From Streptomyces sp. CoH27 (lineage in GTDB: Bacteria > Actinomycetota > Actinomycetes > Streptomycetales > Streptomycetaceae): a stretch of 41,758 nucleotides of DNA. Both the position numbers and the translations under genes were made by a program. The notes under the pieces are model-generated. The model was given only the letters and a program-made list of their open reading frames with translations, did no database searches and had not been told where the DNA came from. Within the stretch, counting starts at the first letter, position 1. Every line of letters begins with the position of its first letter. The stretch spans positions 1,864 to 43,621 of the forward strand of contig NZ_JAIQYY010000027.1 of the NCBI RefSeq assembly GCF_020181035.1, read 5' to 3'. This document shows positions 1-8,255 of this stretch, piece by piece.

Positions 1-120
1 TGTTGAGTTCTCAAGGAACGGTCGCTTCCTTCGTACTCACCCTCTCGGGCTTTCCTCCGGGCTTCCCTTCGGTGTTTCAAACTCTATCAGGGTTTTTCCG
101 TCTCTCTGACCACCCTCCTG
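1..120 (-). promoter_or_regulatory. rRNA operon leader and promoter region, transcribed leftward
   Basis: Read on the minus strand, this stretch has a -10-like TAGAGT (86 to 81), then TTTGAAACACCGAAGGGAAG, a GGAGGAAAGCCCGAGAGGGTGAG-type segment, and at the edge CCTTGAGAACTCAACA (16 to 1). The last element is the conserved actinobacterial pre-16S leader/antitermination-type sequence as I recall it from Streptomyces rRNA operons. The 16S gene itself would lie left of the window. The -35 element is not clear; GTCAGA (110 to 105) sits at an 18-bp spacing. The leader identity is recognised from memory; the promoter assignment is inference. Confidence 0.75.
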
Positions 121-388
121 CGGACATGCAGAAGGAGATCCAGAGATAGGATCCGACGAGTTTGGGTGCTGCCGGGCGTTGACGCTTTCACGTCGCTCCG
201 CCCCAAGCAGGAGTACGACTGTACACGGAGCCTTGAAGGCGGTGCAAATCCGCCGGGGTGGTGGTCTAGACCACTAGCTGGTAGCTTCCATACGGAACCC
301 CAACTTCCTATGACATACGCTGCTGCTCAGTGCCGTCAGGGACATGCAGTGACGGCCCGTAAGCAGCTCCACTCCTGGGAGGCTTCCC
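121..388. other. intergenic region between rRNA promoter and crr
   Basis: This is a gene-free spacer between the leftward rRNA operon and rightward crr. It contains the DasR box at 260-275 and a ribosome binding site GGGAGG at 377-382 just before the crr ATG. A TTGACG at 179-184 has no acceptable -10 at 17-18 bp on the plus strand. No other gene or RNA is visible. Confidence 0.6.
260..275. promoter_or_regulatory. DasR operator (dre site) upstream of crr-ptsI
   Basis: The sequence GGTGGTCTAGACCACT contains a perfect 14-bp palindrome (261-274). It fits the Streptomyces dre consensus A(C/G)TGGTCTAGACCA(G/C)T. DasR is the GntR/HutC-family regulator responding to glucosamine-6-phosphate and controls pts genes in Streptomyces. 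The centre is about 120 bp upstream of the crr start, consistent with control of the crr-ptsI promoter. The match is seen directly; regulation is inferred from the known regulon. Confidence 0.88.
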
Positions 389-838
389 ATGACCACCGTG
401 TCGTCCCCTCTTGCCGGACGCGCCATCGGACTGGCCGCTGTGCCGGATCCGGTCTTCTCCGGGGCCATGGTCGGCCCGGGTACCGCCATCGACCCCGTTC
501 GCGAGCCCTCCGAGGCCGTGGCCCCGGTGGACGGCGTCATCGTTTCGCTGCACCCGCACGCGTTCGTCGTCGTCGACGCAGAGGGGCACGGCGTGCTCAC
601 CCACCTCGGCATCGACACCGTGCAGCTCAATGGCGAGGGCTTCGAGCTGCTCGTCAGCAAGGGCGACACCGTGGCGCGCGGGCAGGCCGTCGTGCGCTGG
701 AACCCCGCGGCCGTCGAGGACGCCGGAAAATCCCCCGTCTGCCCCGTCGTCGCGCTCGAAGCCACGGCCGAGTCCCTCGGTGACGTCCGAGAGAACGGTG
801 ACGTGAAGGCCGGCGACAGCCTCTTCGCCTGGAACTGA
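389..838 (+). CDS. crr: PTS glucose-type IIA component (Crr)
   Basis: This 149-residue soluble IIA(Glc)-family phosphocarrier accepts phosphate from HPr and passes it to sugar-specific IIB domains of the phosphotransferase system. The IIA fold signature is clear: HPHAFVV with His57, and LTHLGIDTVQLNG with His72, which by family pattern is the phosphorylated histidine. The length is typical of single-domain Crr. The ATG is preceded by GGGAGG at 377-382 with a 6-bp spacing. ptsI follows after 78 bp on the same strand, so the two probably form an operon. The dre box at 260-275 suggests DasR control linked to N-acetylglucosamine availability. No gene for HPr is in the window. Confidence 0.95.
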   Translation: MTTVSSPLAGRAIGLAAVPDPVFSGAMVGPGTAIDPVREPSEAVAPVDGVIVSLHPHAFVVVDAEGHGVLTHLGIDTVQLNGEGFELLVSKGDTVARGQAVVRWNPAAVEDAGKSPVCPVVALEATAESLGDVRENGDVKAGDSLFAWN

Positions 839-916
839 CGGCAGTGCCGCCCCAGGGTGGCGTTCAGGACAACCACTGCGGCGGCGGGACCTGCCGCACT
901 ATCGGAGACGGGTGAG

Positions 917-2587
917 ATGGAAGCAACGCTGCGAGGCGTGGGCGTGAGCCATGGCGTGGCCATCGGCGAGGTTCGGCACATGGGTACGGCGGTGCTGGAG
1001 CCGCCGACCAAGCAGATTCCCATGGAAGAGGCCGAGCGGGAGCAGGGGCGGGCCCGCCAGGCCGTGGACGCCGTCGCCGCCGACCTGATGGCGCGCGGCA
1101 ATCTGGCGGGAGGCGAGGCCCAGGCCGTGCTTGAGGCACAGGCCATGATGGCGCAGGACCCCGAGCTGATGGCCGACGTGGACCGGCGGATCGCCGTCGG
1201 CAGCACCGCCGAGCGTGCCGTGTACGACGCGTTCGCGGCGTACCGCGAGCTGCTGGCCGGTGCCGGTGAGTACCTCGCCGGCCGGGTGGCCGACCTGGAT
1301 GACGTGCGGAATCGTATCGTCGCCCGGCTGCTGGGCGTTCCGATGCCGGGCGTTCCGGACAGCGACCAGCCGTATGTGCTCGTGGCGCGGGACCTGGCTC
1401 CTGCCGACACCGCCCTGCTGGACCCGACTCTCGTGCTCGGTTTCGTGACCGAGGAGGGCGGGCCGACCAGTCACAGCGCGATCCTGGCGCGGGCGCTGGG
1501 TGTGCCGGCCGTGGTGGCGCTGCCGGGTGCCGGTGAGCTGGCCGAGGGCACGGTGATCGCGGTGGACGGCAGCACCGGCGACATCTTCGTGAACCCGAGC
1601 GAGGCGAAGAAGGCCGAGCTGGCGGCCGCGGCCGCGGAGCGCAAGGCTGCACTGGCCGCCTCGACCGGGCCGGGCGCGACGGCGGACGGTCACAAGGTGC
1701 CGCTGCTGGCCAACGTGGGCGGGCCGGCTGACGTGCCGGCCGCGGTGGAAGCCGGGGCCGAAGGTGTCGGTCTGTTCCGTACCGAGTTCCTGTTCCTGGA
1801 CGACAGCAAGAACGCTCCTTCCGAGGAGAAGCAGGTGGAGGCCTACCGGCAGGTGCTGGAGGCGTTCCCCGAGGGCCGTGTGGTCGTGCGGGTGCTGGAC
1901 GCGGGTGCGGACAAGCCACTGGACTTCCTGACTCCCTCCGACGAGCCGAACCCCGCGCTGGGTGTGCGGGGTCTGCGGACGCTGCTGGACCACCCGGAGA
2001 TCCTGCGTACGCAGCTGCGGGCGCTGGCCAAGGCCGCCGAGGGACTGCCCGTCTACCTTGAGGTCATGGCGCCGATGGTGGCGGACCGCGCGGACGCGAA
2101 GGCGTTCGCGGACGCCTGCCGTGAGGCGGGGCTGCGGGCCAAGTTCGGCGCGATGGTGGAGATCCCGTCGGCGGCGCTGCGGGCGCGTTCGATCCTGCAG
2201 GAGGTCGAGTTCCTGTCGCTGGGGACCAATGACCTCGCGCAGTACACGTTCGCGGCCGACCGTCAGGTGGGCGCGGTGTCGCGGCTGCAGGACCCGTGGC
2301 AGCCGGCGCTGCTCGATCTGGTGGCGCTGTCCGCCGAGGCGGCGAAGGCCGAGGGCAAGAGCTGTGGTGTGTGCGGTGAGGCCGCGTCGGATCCGCTGCT
2401 GGCCTGTGTGCTGACCGGTCTGGGTGTCACCTCTCTGTCCATGGGGTCGGCGTCGATTCCGTATGTCCGGGCGACGCTGGCGAAGTACACGCTGGCGCAG
2501 TGCGAGCGGGCCGCGGCGGCCGCGCGGGCGGCGGACAGCGCCGAGGAGGCGCGCAGCGCTGCTCAGGCGGTGCTGTCCGGCGAGTAG
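917..2587 (+). CDS. ptsI: PTS Enzyme I (phosphoenolpyruvate-protein phosphotransferase)
   Basis: Enzyme I transfers phosphate from PEP to HPr, the first step of the PTS in the cytosol. From the ATG at 917 the protein has 556 residues. GGPTSHSAIL (181-190) holds the phosphorylated His186. The C-terminal PEP-binding barrel shows SLGTNDLAQYTFAADR and the catalytic-cysteine segment CGVCGEAASDP. An upstream in-frame GTG at 857 would add 20 residues. ATG 917 is preferred because GGAGA (904-908) precedes it and MEATLRGVGVSHG matches the family N terminus. The gene lies just behind crr, likely in one transcript under DasR. A convergent stem-loop follows at 2623-2652. Confidence 0.95.
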   Translation: MEATLRGVGVSHGVAIGEVRHMGTAVLEPPTKQIPMEEAEREQGRARQAVDAVAADLMARGNLAGGEAQAVLEAQAMMAQDPELMADVDRRIAVGSTAERAVYDAFAAYRELLAGAGEYLAGRVADLDDVRNRIVARLLGVPMPGVPDSDQPYVLVARDLAPADTALLDPTLVLGFVTEEGGPTSHSAILARALGVPAVVALPGAGELAEGTVIAVDGSTGDIFVNPSEAKKAELAAAAAERKAALAASTGPGATADGHKVPLLANVGGPADVPAAVEAGAEGVGLFRTEFLFLDDSKNAPSEEKQVEAYRQVLEAFPEGRVVVRVLDAGADKPLDFLTPSDEPNPALGVRGLRTLLDHPEILRTQLRALAKAAEGLPVYLEVMAPMVADRADAKAFADACREAGLRAKFGAMVEIPSAALRARSILQEVEFLSLGTNDLAQYTFAADRQVGAVSRLQDPWQPALLDLVALSAEAAKAEGKSCGVCGEAASDPLLACVLTGLGVTSLSMGSASIPYVRATLAKYTLAQCERAAAAARAADSAEEARSAAQAVLSGE

Positions 2588-2622
2588 CCGTAGCGGCAGC
2601 CGGGTCCGGTGTGCCGGGTTTC

Positions 2623-2652
2623 AGGGGCGTCCCGCCTTGGGTGGGGCGCCCT
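2623..2652. terminator. stem-loop between convergent ptsI and hypothetical gene
   Basis: The segment folds into a roughly 13-bp GC-rich stem with one bulged G, two G-T pairs and a TTG loop. The left arm begins AGGGGCGTCCC and the right arm ends GGGGCGCCCT. There is no long T tract on either strand, as is common for Streptomyces terminators. It sits 36 bp after the ptsI stop and 31 bp after the stop of the opposing gene, so it could serve both. Confidence 0.55.
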
Positions 2653-2682
2653 TGACGCGTTCGCGGTGCGATGCGGGTGCGG

Positions 2683-3576
2683 TCAGTGCCGGTGGCCCGG
2701 GGTGGTGGTCGCCTCTCCGAGGTCGGGGGGTTCGCAGTAGTCGACGCCGGACTCCGGGGAGATGAGGTCGCCGGATTCGGCGTCGGTGCAGTAGGCGTCG
2801 AACACCTCGGCGGCGGTGAGGGGTTCGAGGTTGCCGGTGCGCAGTCGCCAGCCGTGGACGCGGTCGGGTGTCCCGGGGTGGCTGGTGCGGATGACGAGTC
2901 CGCCGGGGCTGCGGGTGGCGAGGCCGAGCGCGAGGACGCTGGTGAATTCCAGGGCTTCGGCCTCGTCGAGGCGGGTGGCGCCAGGGCCGTCCTGGTCGGC
3001 GTGCAGGACGGATACGAGGGTGTCCGGTGGGCCGGAGACGCTGATCACGAGGTGCCGGTCGCCGGGCCGTGCGGTGTCGAGGATGCGGACCAGGAGGTCG
3101 GAGGCGCGGGTGAAGGCGGCCCTGCCGATGTCCTCGCCGCAGGTGGGGCAGGGGCCGAGGCGGGACAGGAGGGTGGTGGCGTACTCCCAGGTGGCCTGGC
3201 GTACGGCCTCGTCCACGAGGGCCGGTACGAGCGTGGCGAGGGGGCGGCCGTCGTAGGCGATGGTGGGGCCGGTGGCCGCGAGTTCGGCCGTGAACCTGGT
3301 GCGGCTGGTCGCGGCTTCCGGGTCGAGGCCGGTGTCCGCGCAGTAGGCGGCATAGTCCTCGGGGTCGAACAGGGCGAGGGTGGTGTGGCTGCCCTGGGCG
3401 GCGCGCGCCTTGAGGACGGCTTCGACCTGCTGGAGGTAGGCGGTGTGGTCGTCGAAGGTGAAGCTGCGGTAGCGCCGCATGGCGCGGAAGTCGTGTTCGT
3501 CGGTGAGCAGGCCGATGGTGCCGGCGATCTCGCGGCGCAGGACGCGTCGCATGGTCTGGTGGTCGGTGTGCGCCAT
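2683..3576 (-). CDS. conserved hypothetical protein, 297 aa
   Basis: A cytosolic-looking protein of 297 residues with no signal peptide or membrane segment. I do not recognise a named domain. It has one CxxC pair in GPCPTCGED near residue 145, which is too little on its own for a zinc ribbon. The rest is a mixed alpha/beta sequence ending in a Thr/Gly/His-rich tail. The ATG follows GGGGGAAAC, giving a strong ribosome binding site. It is convergent with ptsI and lies downstream of the acetoacetyl-CoA synthetase on the same strand, with a stem-loop (3620-3651) between them that argues for separate transcription. The coding frame has clear Streptomyces codon use. Confidence 0.8.
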   Translation of the reverse strand: MAHTDHQTMRRVLRREIAGTIGLLTDEHDFRAMRRYRSFTFDDHTAYLQQVEAVLKARAAQGSHTTLALFDPEDYAAYCADTGLDPEAATSRTRFTAELAATGPTIAYDGRPLATLVPALVDEAVRQATWEYATTLLSRLGPCPTCGEDIGRAAFTRASDLLVRILDTARPGDRHLVISVSGPPDTLVSVLHADQDGPGATRLDEAEALEFTSVLALGLATRSPGGLVIRTSHPGTPDRVHGWRLRTGNLEPLTAAEVFDAYCTDAESGDLISPESGVDYCEPPDLGEATTTPGHRH

Positions 3577-3619
3577 GTTTCCCCCAAAGTGCGCGGTCGA
3601 TCAATGCTCACTCACCGTA

Positions 3620-3651
3620 ACCGGCGGCACTGACAACGGGGTGCCGCCGGT
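3620..3651 (-). terminator. perfect 11-bp stem-loop after acetoacetyl-CoA synthetase
   Basis: Arms ACCGGCGGCAC (3620-3630) and GTGCCGCCGGT (3641-3651) pair perfectly around a 10-base loop. It lies about 50 bp past the stop of the leftward synthetase gene and upstream of the hypothetical gene promoter region. It lacks a T tract. The likely role is termination of the synthetase transcript. Confidence 0.65.
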
Positions 3652-3702
3652 GGACGGAGGGCGCGTGGTGCGGTCGTTTCGCGCAGGTGGGGAGGGGTCC
3701 GG

Positions 3703-5670
3703 TCAGGCGCGTTTGCGGGCGAGGTCCTCGTAGAAGCCGAGCAGGGAGAGGTTGTCGACGGATCCGGGGTTGACCGCCTTGTCCAGGGGGGTGCCCTGCA
3801 GGAGGCGCTTGACGGGGACTTCGATGCGCTTGCCGGTGAGGGTGTGCGGGATGCCGGGCACCTCGATGACCTCGTCGGGCACGTGGCGCGGGGAGAGCTG
3901 TTCACGGATGGCTTGTTTGATCCGGTTCAGGAGCGCCTCGTCGAGGGCTGCGCCGGGTGCGAGCTGCACGAACAGCGGCATCCAGTAGCCGCCGTCGGGC
4001 TGCTCGACGCCGATGACGAGGGATTCCTTGATCTCGGGCAGGCGCTCGACGACCTCGTAGATGTCGGCCGAGCCCATGCGGACGCCCTGCCGGTTGAGGG
4101 TCGAGTCGGAGCGGCCGTGGATGATCACGGTGCCTCGTGCGGTGACGGTGATCCAGTCGCCGTGCCGCCAGACGCCGGGGTAGGTGTCGAAGTAGCTGTC
4201 GTGGTAGCGGCTGCCGTCGGGGTCGTTCCAGAAGCGGATCGGCATGGAGGGCATGGGGTTGGTGACGACCAGCTCGCCGACCTCGTCGATGACGGGCTTG
4301 CCGCTCGGGTCCCAGGCCTGCAGGTCGGTGCCGAGGCCGGGGGCCTGGAGTTCGCCGGTGTACACGGGCAGGGTCGGTACGGCTCCGGCGAAGCAGGAGC
4401 AGACGTCCGTGCCGCCGCTGACGGAGGCGATCCAGAGGTCGTCGCGGACCTCGTCGTGCAGCCAGCGGAAACCGTCGGGCGGCAGGGGCGAGCCGGTGGT
4501 GGCGACGCACTTCACGGTGGCCAGGTCGTAGTCGCGTGCGGGGTGGACGCCGGCCTTGCGGCAGGCCATGACGTAGGCGGCCGAGGTGCCGAAGAGGGTG
4601 GTGCGGGTGCGTTCGGCGATGCGCCACTGGGCGCCGGTGTCGGGGTGGCCGGGGCTGCCGTCGTACAGGACGATCGTGGTGCCCGTGAGGAGGCCGGAGA
4701 CGAGGAAGTTCCACATCATCCAGCCGGTCGAGGTGTACCAGAAGAAACGGTCCTCGGGGCCGAGGTCGCAGTGCAGGCCGAGCTGTTTGAGGTGTTCGAC
4801 GAGGATGCCGCCCTGGGACTGGACGATGGCCTTGGGCAGGCCGGTCGTGCCGGAGGAGTAGAGCACCCACAGGGGGTGGTCGAACGGGACCTGTTCGAAG
4901 ACGGGCTCGGTGTCGGCCGAGGTCAGGGCCGCCCAGTCCATGGCGCCTTCGGGTGCCTCGGTGCCGAGGAGCGGGATGTGGACGACGGCGCGCAGGGTGG
5001 GCAGTTCGCGGCGCAGTTCGGCGACGGTCTCGCGGCGGTCGTGATCCTTGCCGCCGTAGCGGTAGCCGTCGACGGTGAACAGGACGACGGGTTCGACCTG
5101 CTGGAAGCGGTCCAGGACGCTGCGGGCGCCGAAGTCGGGGGCGCAGGAGGTCCAGACGGCGCCGACGGCGGCTGTGGCGAGCAGGGCGACGACGGCCTCG
5201 GGGATGTTGGGCAGGTAGCCGCTGACGCGGTCGCCGGGGCGGACGCCGAGGGCGCGGAGTCCGGCGGCGAGGGAGCCGACCTGGCGGCGCAGTTCGGTCC
5301 AGGTCACGGGGCGCGGTTCGTGGGTCTCGTCCACGTGCAGCAGGGCGGGTTCGTCGCCGCGGTCGGTGGCGGCGCGCAGGGCGTGCTCGGCGTAGTTGAG
5401 GGTGGCTCCGGGGAACCACTGGGCGCCGGGCATCGCGCGGTCGCCGAGCACGCGCGCGTAGGGGGTCGAGAAGCGTACGTCGAACCACTCGGTGACGGCT
5501 TTCCAGAAGGTGTCGAGCTGGTCGACGGACCACTGGTGGAGGGCGGGGTAGCCGCCGTCGGCGGGGGCGCCGTGGTGTGCGGCGGCCCATGCCTGGAACT
5601 GGGTGATGCGGGCCTGGGCGATCCGGTCGGGATCGGGCTGCCAGAGTGGCTGGGGGTTCGCGGTCGACAT
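3703..5670 (-). CDS. acetoacetyl-CoA synthetase (ANL superfamily)
   Basis: A 655-residue acyl-adenylating enzyme that activates acetoacetate to acetoacetyl-CoA using ATP. The phosphate-binding A3 motif reads YSSGTTGLPKAIVQSQGG. The C-terminal domain carries LTGKRIEVPVK with the catalytic lysine expected for the family. The N-terminal segment (WFDVRFSTPYARVLG, GAQWFPGATLNYAEHAL) is the extended ACAS-type N terminus. The length near 650 residues and the overall pattern favour acetoacetyl-CoA synthetase over acetyl-CoA synthetase, but substrate is inferred. The frame is open far upstream; the ATG at 5670 was chosen because the homologous N terminus begins there and GGGAG precedes it. It is divergent from the GH31 gene. 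Confidence 0.9.
   Translation of the reverse strand: MSTANPQPLWQPDPDRIAQARITQFQAWAAAHHGAPADGGYPALHQWSVDQLDTFWKAVTEWFDVRFSTPYARVLGDRAMPGAQWFPGATLNYAEHALRAATDRGDEPALLHVDETHEPRPVTWTELRRQVGSLAAGLRALGVRPGDRVSGYLPNIPEAVVALLATAAVGAVWTSCAPDFGARSVLDRFQQVEPVVLFTVDGYRYGGKDHDRRETVAELRRELPTLRAVVHIPLLGTEAPEGAMDWAALTSADTEPVFEQVPFDHPLWVLYSSGTTGLPKAIVQSQGGILVEHLKQLGLHCDLGPEDRFFWYTSTGWMMWNFLVSGLLTGTTIVLYDGSPGHPDTGAQWRIAERTRTTLFGTSAAYVMACRKAGVHPARDYDLATVKCVATTGSPLPPDGFRWLHDEVRDDLWIASVSGGTDVCSCFAGAVPTLPVYTGELQAPGLGTDLQAWDPSGKPVIDEVGELVVTNPMPSMPIRFWNDPDGSRYHDSYFDTYPGVWRHGDWITVTARGTVIIHGRSDSTLNRQGVRMGSADIYEVVERLPEIKESLVIGVEQPDGGYWMPLFVQLAPGAALDEALLNRIKQAIREQLSPRHVPDEVIEVPGIPHTLTGKRIEVPVKRLLQGTPLDKAVNPGSVDNLSLLGFYEDLARKRA
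5449..5460. repeat. ACGCGCGCGT-core site (variant)
   Basis: CACGCGCGCGTA, one base off the recurring palindrome CACGCGCGCGTG. It lies inside the acetoacetyl-CoA synthetase gene, encoding Tyr-Ala-Arg-Val on the minus strand. Confidence 0.7.
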
Positions 5671-5846
5671 GGGGCGGCTCCCGGGCTGTGCGCGTCGTGG
5701 GCGTCGGTCCGCGCACGTGCTGGGGTGTGCGCGTGACGCGGCTGACAGGGACGATGCCATGTGATCGACTTCAGCACCAGGGCGCGCCCCACATAGTCCC
5801 GCTCGTGAAGATGTGGTCCCGGCACGGGTGAACGGCAGTTGAACGA

Positions 5847-5858
5847 CACGCGCGCGTG
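5847..5858. repeat. CACGCGCGCGTG palindrome, intergenic
   Basis: An exact 12-bp palindrome in the divergent spacer, ending 17 bp before the GH31 start codon. Because it is non-coding, codon use cannot explain it. Confidence 0.8.
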
Positions 5859-5875
5859 GGGCGCTCAGTGGCAGG

Positions 5876-8245
5876 GTGAGCAGCATGGACGGTCGTGACC
5901 TGGTGCGTTCGGTGAGTGTGGTCGGTGCGGGGAGAGCGGTTCGGGGGTTGCGTACCGTACGGGCCGCGTGGCGCAGGAGGCGGATCGACGCCGCCGGGCT
6001 GCCGCGGCGGGGGACCGAGCGGGCGCGGGTCCCGGGACAGGTGGAGGGCGTGGAGCCGGGGCCCGGGGGTGGTGTCATCCGGTTCGGCCGGTCGGAGCTG
6101 CGGATCACGGTCGCGGTGAACGGGGCGGTGTTCTGGGGCTGGGACGGGGCGGGCCCGGAGCCGTCGTACGCGCTGGCGGGGCGCTGTCCGGAGCCGGATC
6201 CGCGGGCGGTGCTGGAGCCGGACAAGGACGGTGGCTGGCGGGTGGTCGCCGAGCGTGTGACGGTCGTCGTCTCGCGGCACGGTGCGGTCGAGGTGTGCAC
6301 GCCGGGCGGGGTGATGCTGCGGCGGGATCTGCCGCCGCGCTGGTGGGAGCCGGTCGGCGGGGGTACGGCGCGGTGGATGCAGCGGTCGGAGGTGGCGGCG
6401 GACGCCCGGTTCTTCGGTCTGGGCGGGCGGGCGTCGGGGCCGCGGCTGCGGGAGGGCGCGTACCGGCTGTGGAACACAGATCCGGGCCGGGCGTTCGGGC
6501 CCGGCACCGATCCGCTGTATCTGACCATGCCGGTGCAGCTCGTGGTGGCGGACGCCGGCACGCATCTGGTGTTCCACGACACCACGTGGGACGGCACGGT
6601 GGTGCTGCGGGAGGGCGAGGAGGGTGCCGGGTCCGGGCATGACCGGGCGGGGCGTTGCGAGGTGCGGATGGACGGCGGTCCGCTGCGCTGCTGGGTGATG
6701 GTGGGCACTCCCGCGCGCGTGCTGCACACGTGGGCCTCGCTGACCGGGGCGCCCGCGCTGCCACCGGCGTGGGCGCTCGGGCACCATCACGCGCGCTGGG
6801 GTTTCGGCAGCGAGCAGGAGGTGCGCCGGATCGTGGCGGGTTACCAGGAGCGCGATCTTCCGTTGGACGCGGTGCACCTGGACATCGACCACTACGACGA
6901 GCACCAGGTGTTCACCGTCGACCAGGAGCGGTTCCCCAAGCTGCCGGTGCTGGCGGAGGAGCTGCGCCGGGACGGCGTCCGGCTGGTGTCGATCGTCGAT
7001 CCGGCGGTGAAGGCGGCGCCGGGCAACGCGGTGTACGGCAGCGGTTCGGCGCGGGACGCGTTCGTGCGGGACGCGTCCGGGCGTGAGGTGCGGGGTGTGG
7101 TGTGGGCCGGTGAGTCGGTGTTCCCGGACTTCACGCACGCGCGCGTGCGTGAGTGGTGGGGTGGGCTCTATGCGGAGCGGCTGGATCAGGGTTTCGCGGG
7201 GTTCTGGCACGACATGAACGAGCCGACATCGTTCAACGCCTTCGGCGAGCCGACCCTGCCCCGGTCGGCCCGGCACGACCTGGAGGGGCGCGGCGGTGAC
7301 CATCGGGAGGCGCACAACGTGTACGCCTTGTGCATGGCCCGGGCGGGCTACGAGGGCCTGCGTGAGCTGTCGCCCGAGGAGCGGCCGTTCTTGTTCTCGC
7401 GCTCGGGCTGGGCGGGGATGCAGCGCTACGGGGGGACCTGGTCGGGGGACGTGGCGACGGGCTGGCCGGGGCTTCGGGCGTCGTTGTCGCTGGTGCTGGG
7501 GCTCGGGCTGTGCGGGGTGCCGTACTCGGGTCCGGACGTGGGGGGGTTCGACGGCAGTCCGTCGCCGGAGCTGTATCTGCGGTGGTTCCAGCTCGGCGCG
7601 TATCTGCCGCTGTTCCGCACGCACGCGAGTCTGCGGGCGGGGCGCAGGGAGCCCTGGGAGTTCGGTGCCGAGGTGCTGGAGCACGCGCGCGTGGCGTTGC
7701 GTGAGCGGCAGCGGCTTCGGCCGTACTGGATGACGCTGGCGCATCTGGCCCGGCGGACCGGCGCTCCCTATGTGCGGCCGCTGTGGTGGGGGGCTCCGGA
7801 GGACCGGGCGCTGCGCGACTGCGAGGACGCGTTTCTGCTCGGGGACGGTCTGCTGGTCGCCCCGGTGCTGGACCCGGGTGCGGACCGGCGTGCGGTGCAG
7901 CTGCCGCGGGGCCGCTGGTACGACACGGTGACGGAGGAGGCGTTCGAGGGGCCGGCGCAGGTGCTCGTGGACGCACCGCTGTCGCGGATACCGGTGTTCG
8001 CGCGCGCGGGTGCGGTCCTTCCGGTGCGGGGCGCCGACGGCAGTCCGGAGCTGGAGGTGTGGGCGCCCGCGCGGGGCCGGACCGGGGGCGGTCTGGTCGT
8101 ACCGGACGCGGGCGACGGGTGGGACGAACCGGAGACGGAACGCTATGTCGCCCGCCGGCAAGGCCGGGAGGTGGTGGTCACCCGGGAGCGGGAGGACGGT
8201 TCCGGTGAGCCGCCCTACCCGGTGCGGGTACGGGGGCTCGGCTGA
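5876..8245 (+). CDS. glycoside hydrolase family 31 (alpha-glucosidase/alpha-xylosidase type)
   Basis: A 789-residue GH31 enzyme, which cleaves terminal alpha-linked glucose or xylose by a retaining mechanism. GFWHDMNEPTSF holds the family nucleophile Asp (Asp446 from this start). A downstream GTWSGDVATGWPG segment holds the expected acid/base Asp, and the GH31 N-terminal beta-sandwich precedes the barrel. No signal peptide is evident, so it probably acts in the cytosol on imported oligosaccharides. The start is uncertain: GTG 5876 is given, but ATG 5885 behind AGGGTGAG is equally plausible. The C terminus is separated by only 10 bp from the convergent Nudix gene. Substrate cannot be decided from sequence alone. 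Confidence 0.9.
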   Translation: MSSMDGRDLVRSVSVVGAGRAVRGLRTVRAAWRRRRIDAAGLPRRGTERARVPGQVEGVEPGPGGGVIRFGRSELRITVAVNGAVFWGWDGAGPEPSYALAGRCPEPDPRAVLEPDKDGGWRVVAERVTVVVSRHGAVEVCTPGGVMLRRDLPPRWWEPVGGGTARWMQRSEVAADARFFGLGGRASGPRLREGAYRLWNTDPGRAFGPGTDPLYLTMPVQLVVADAGTHLVFHDTTWDGTVVLREGEEGAGSGHDRAGRCEVRMDGGPLRCWVMVGTPARVLHTWASLTGAPALPPAWALGHHHARWGFGSEQEVRRIVAGYQERDLPLDAVHLDIDHYDEHQVFTVDQERFPKLPVLAEELRRDGVRLVSIVDPAVKAAPGNAVYGSGSARDAFVRDASGREVRGVVWAGESVFPDFTHARVREWWGGLYAERLDQGFAGFWHDMNEPTSFNAFGEPTLPRSARHDLEGRGGDHREAHNVYALCMARAGYEGLRELSPEERPFLFSRSGWAGMQRYGGTWSGDVATGWPGLRASLSLVLGLGLCGVPYSGPDVGGFDGSPSPELYLRWFQLGAYLPLFRTHASLRAGRREPWEFGAEVLEHARVALRERQRLRPYWMTLAHLARRTGAPYVRPLWWGAPEDRALRDCEDAFLLGDGLLVAPVLDPGADRRAVQLPRGRWYDTVTEEAFEGPAQVLVDAPLSRIPVFARAGAVLPVRGADGSPELEVWAPARGRTGGGLVVPDAGDGWDEPETERYVARRQGREVVVTREREDGSGEPPYPVRVRGLG
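7131..7152. repeat. 22-bp perfect palindrome centred on CACGCGCGCGTG
   Basis: The 12-bp palindrome at 7136-7147 is extended on both sides by matching TCACG/CGTGA arms, giving 22 perfectly symmetric bases inside the GH31 gene (codons for Thr-His-Ala-Arg-Val-Arg-Glu). Confidence 0.8.
7682..7693. repeat. CACGCGCGCGTG palindrome
   Basis: Exact copy inside the GH31 gene, encoding His-Ala-Arg-Val with the same codons as the copies at 7136, 12042 and 40401. Confidence 0.75.
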
Positions 8246-8255
8246 GCGGGACGAT

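Noticed and set aside
179..184. TTGACG as a -35 box for crr
   Set aside because: No -10-like hexamer lies 16-18 bp downstream on the plus strand.
3844..5736. Long plus-strand open frame opposite acetoacetyl-CoA synthetase
   Set aside because: It is a composition shadow. The minus strand encodes all ANL motifs in order.
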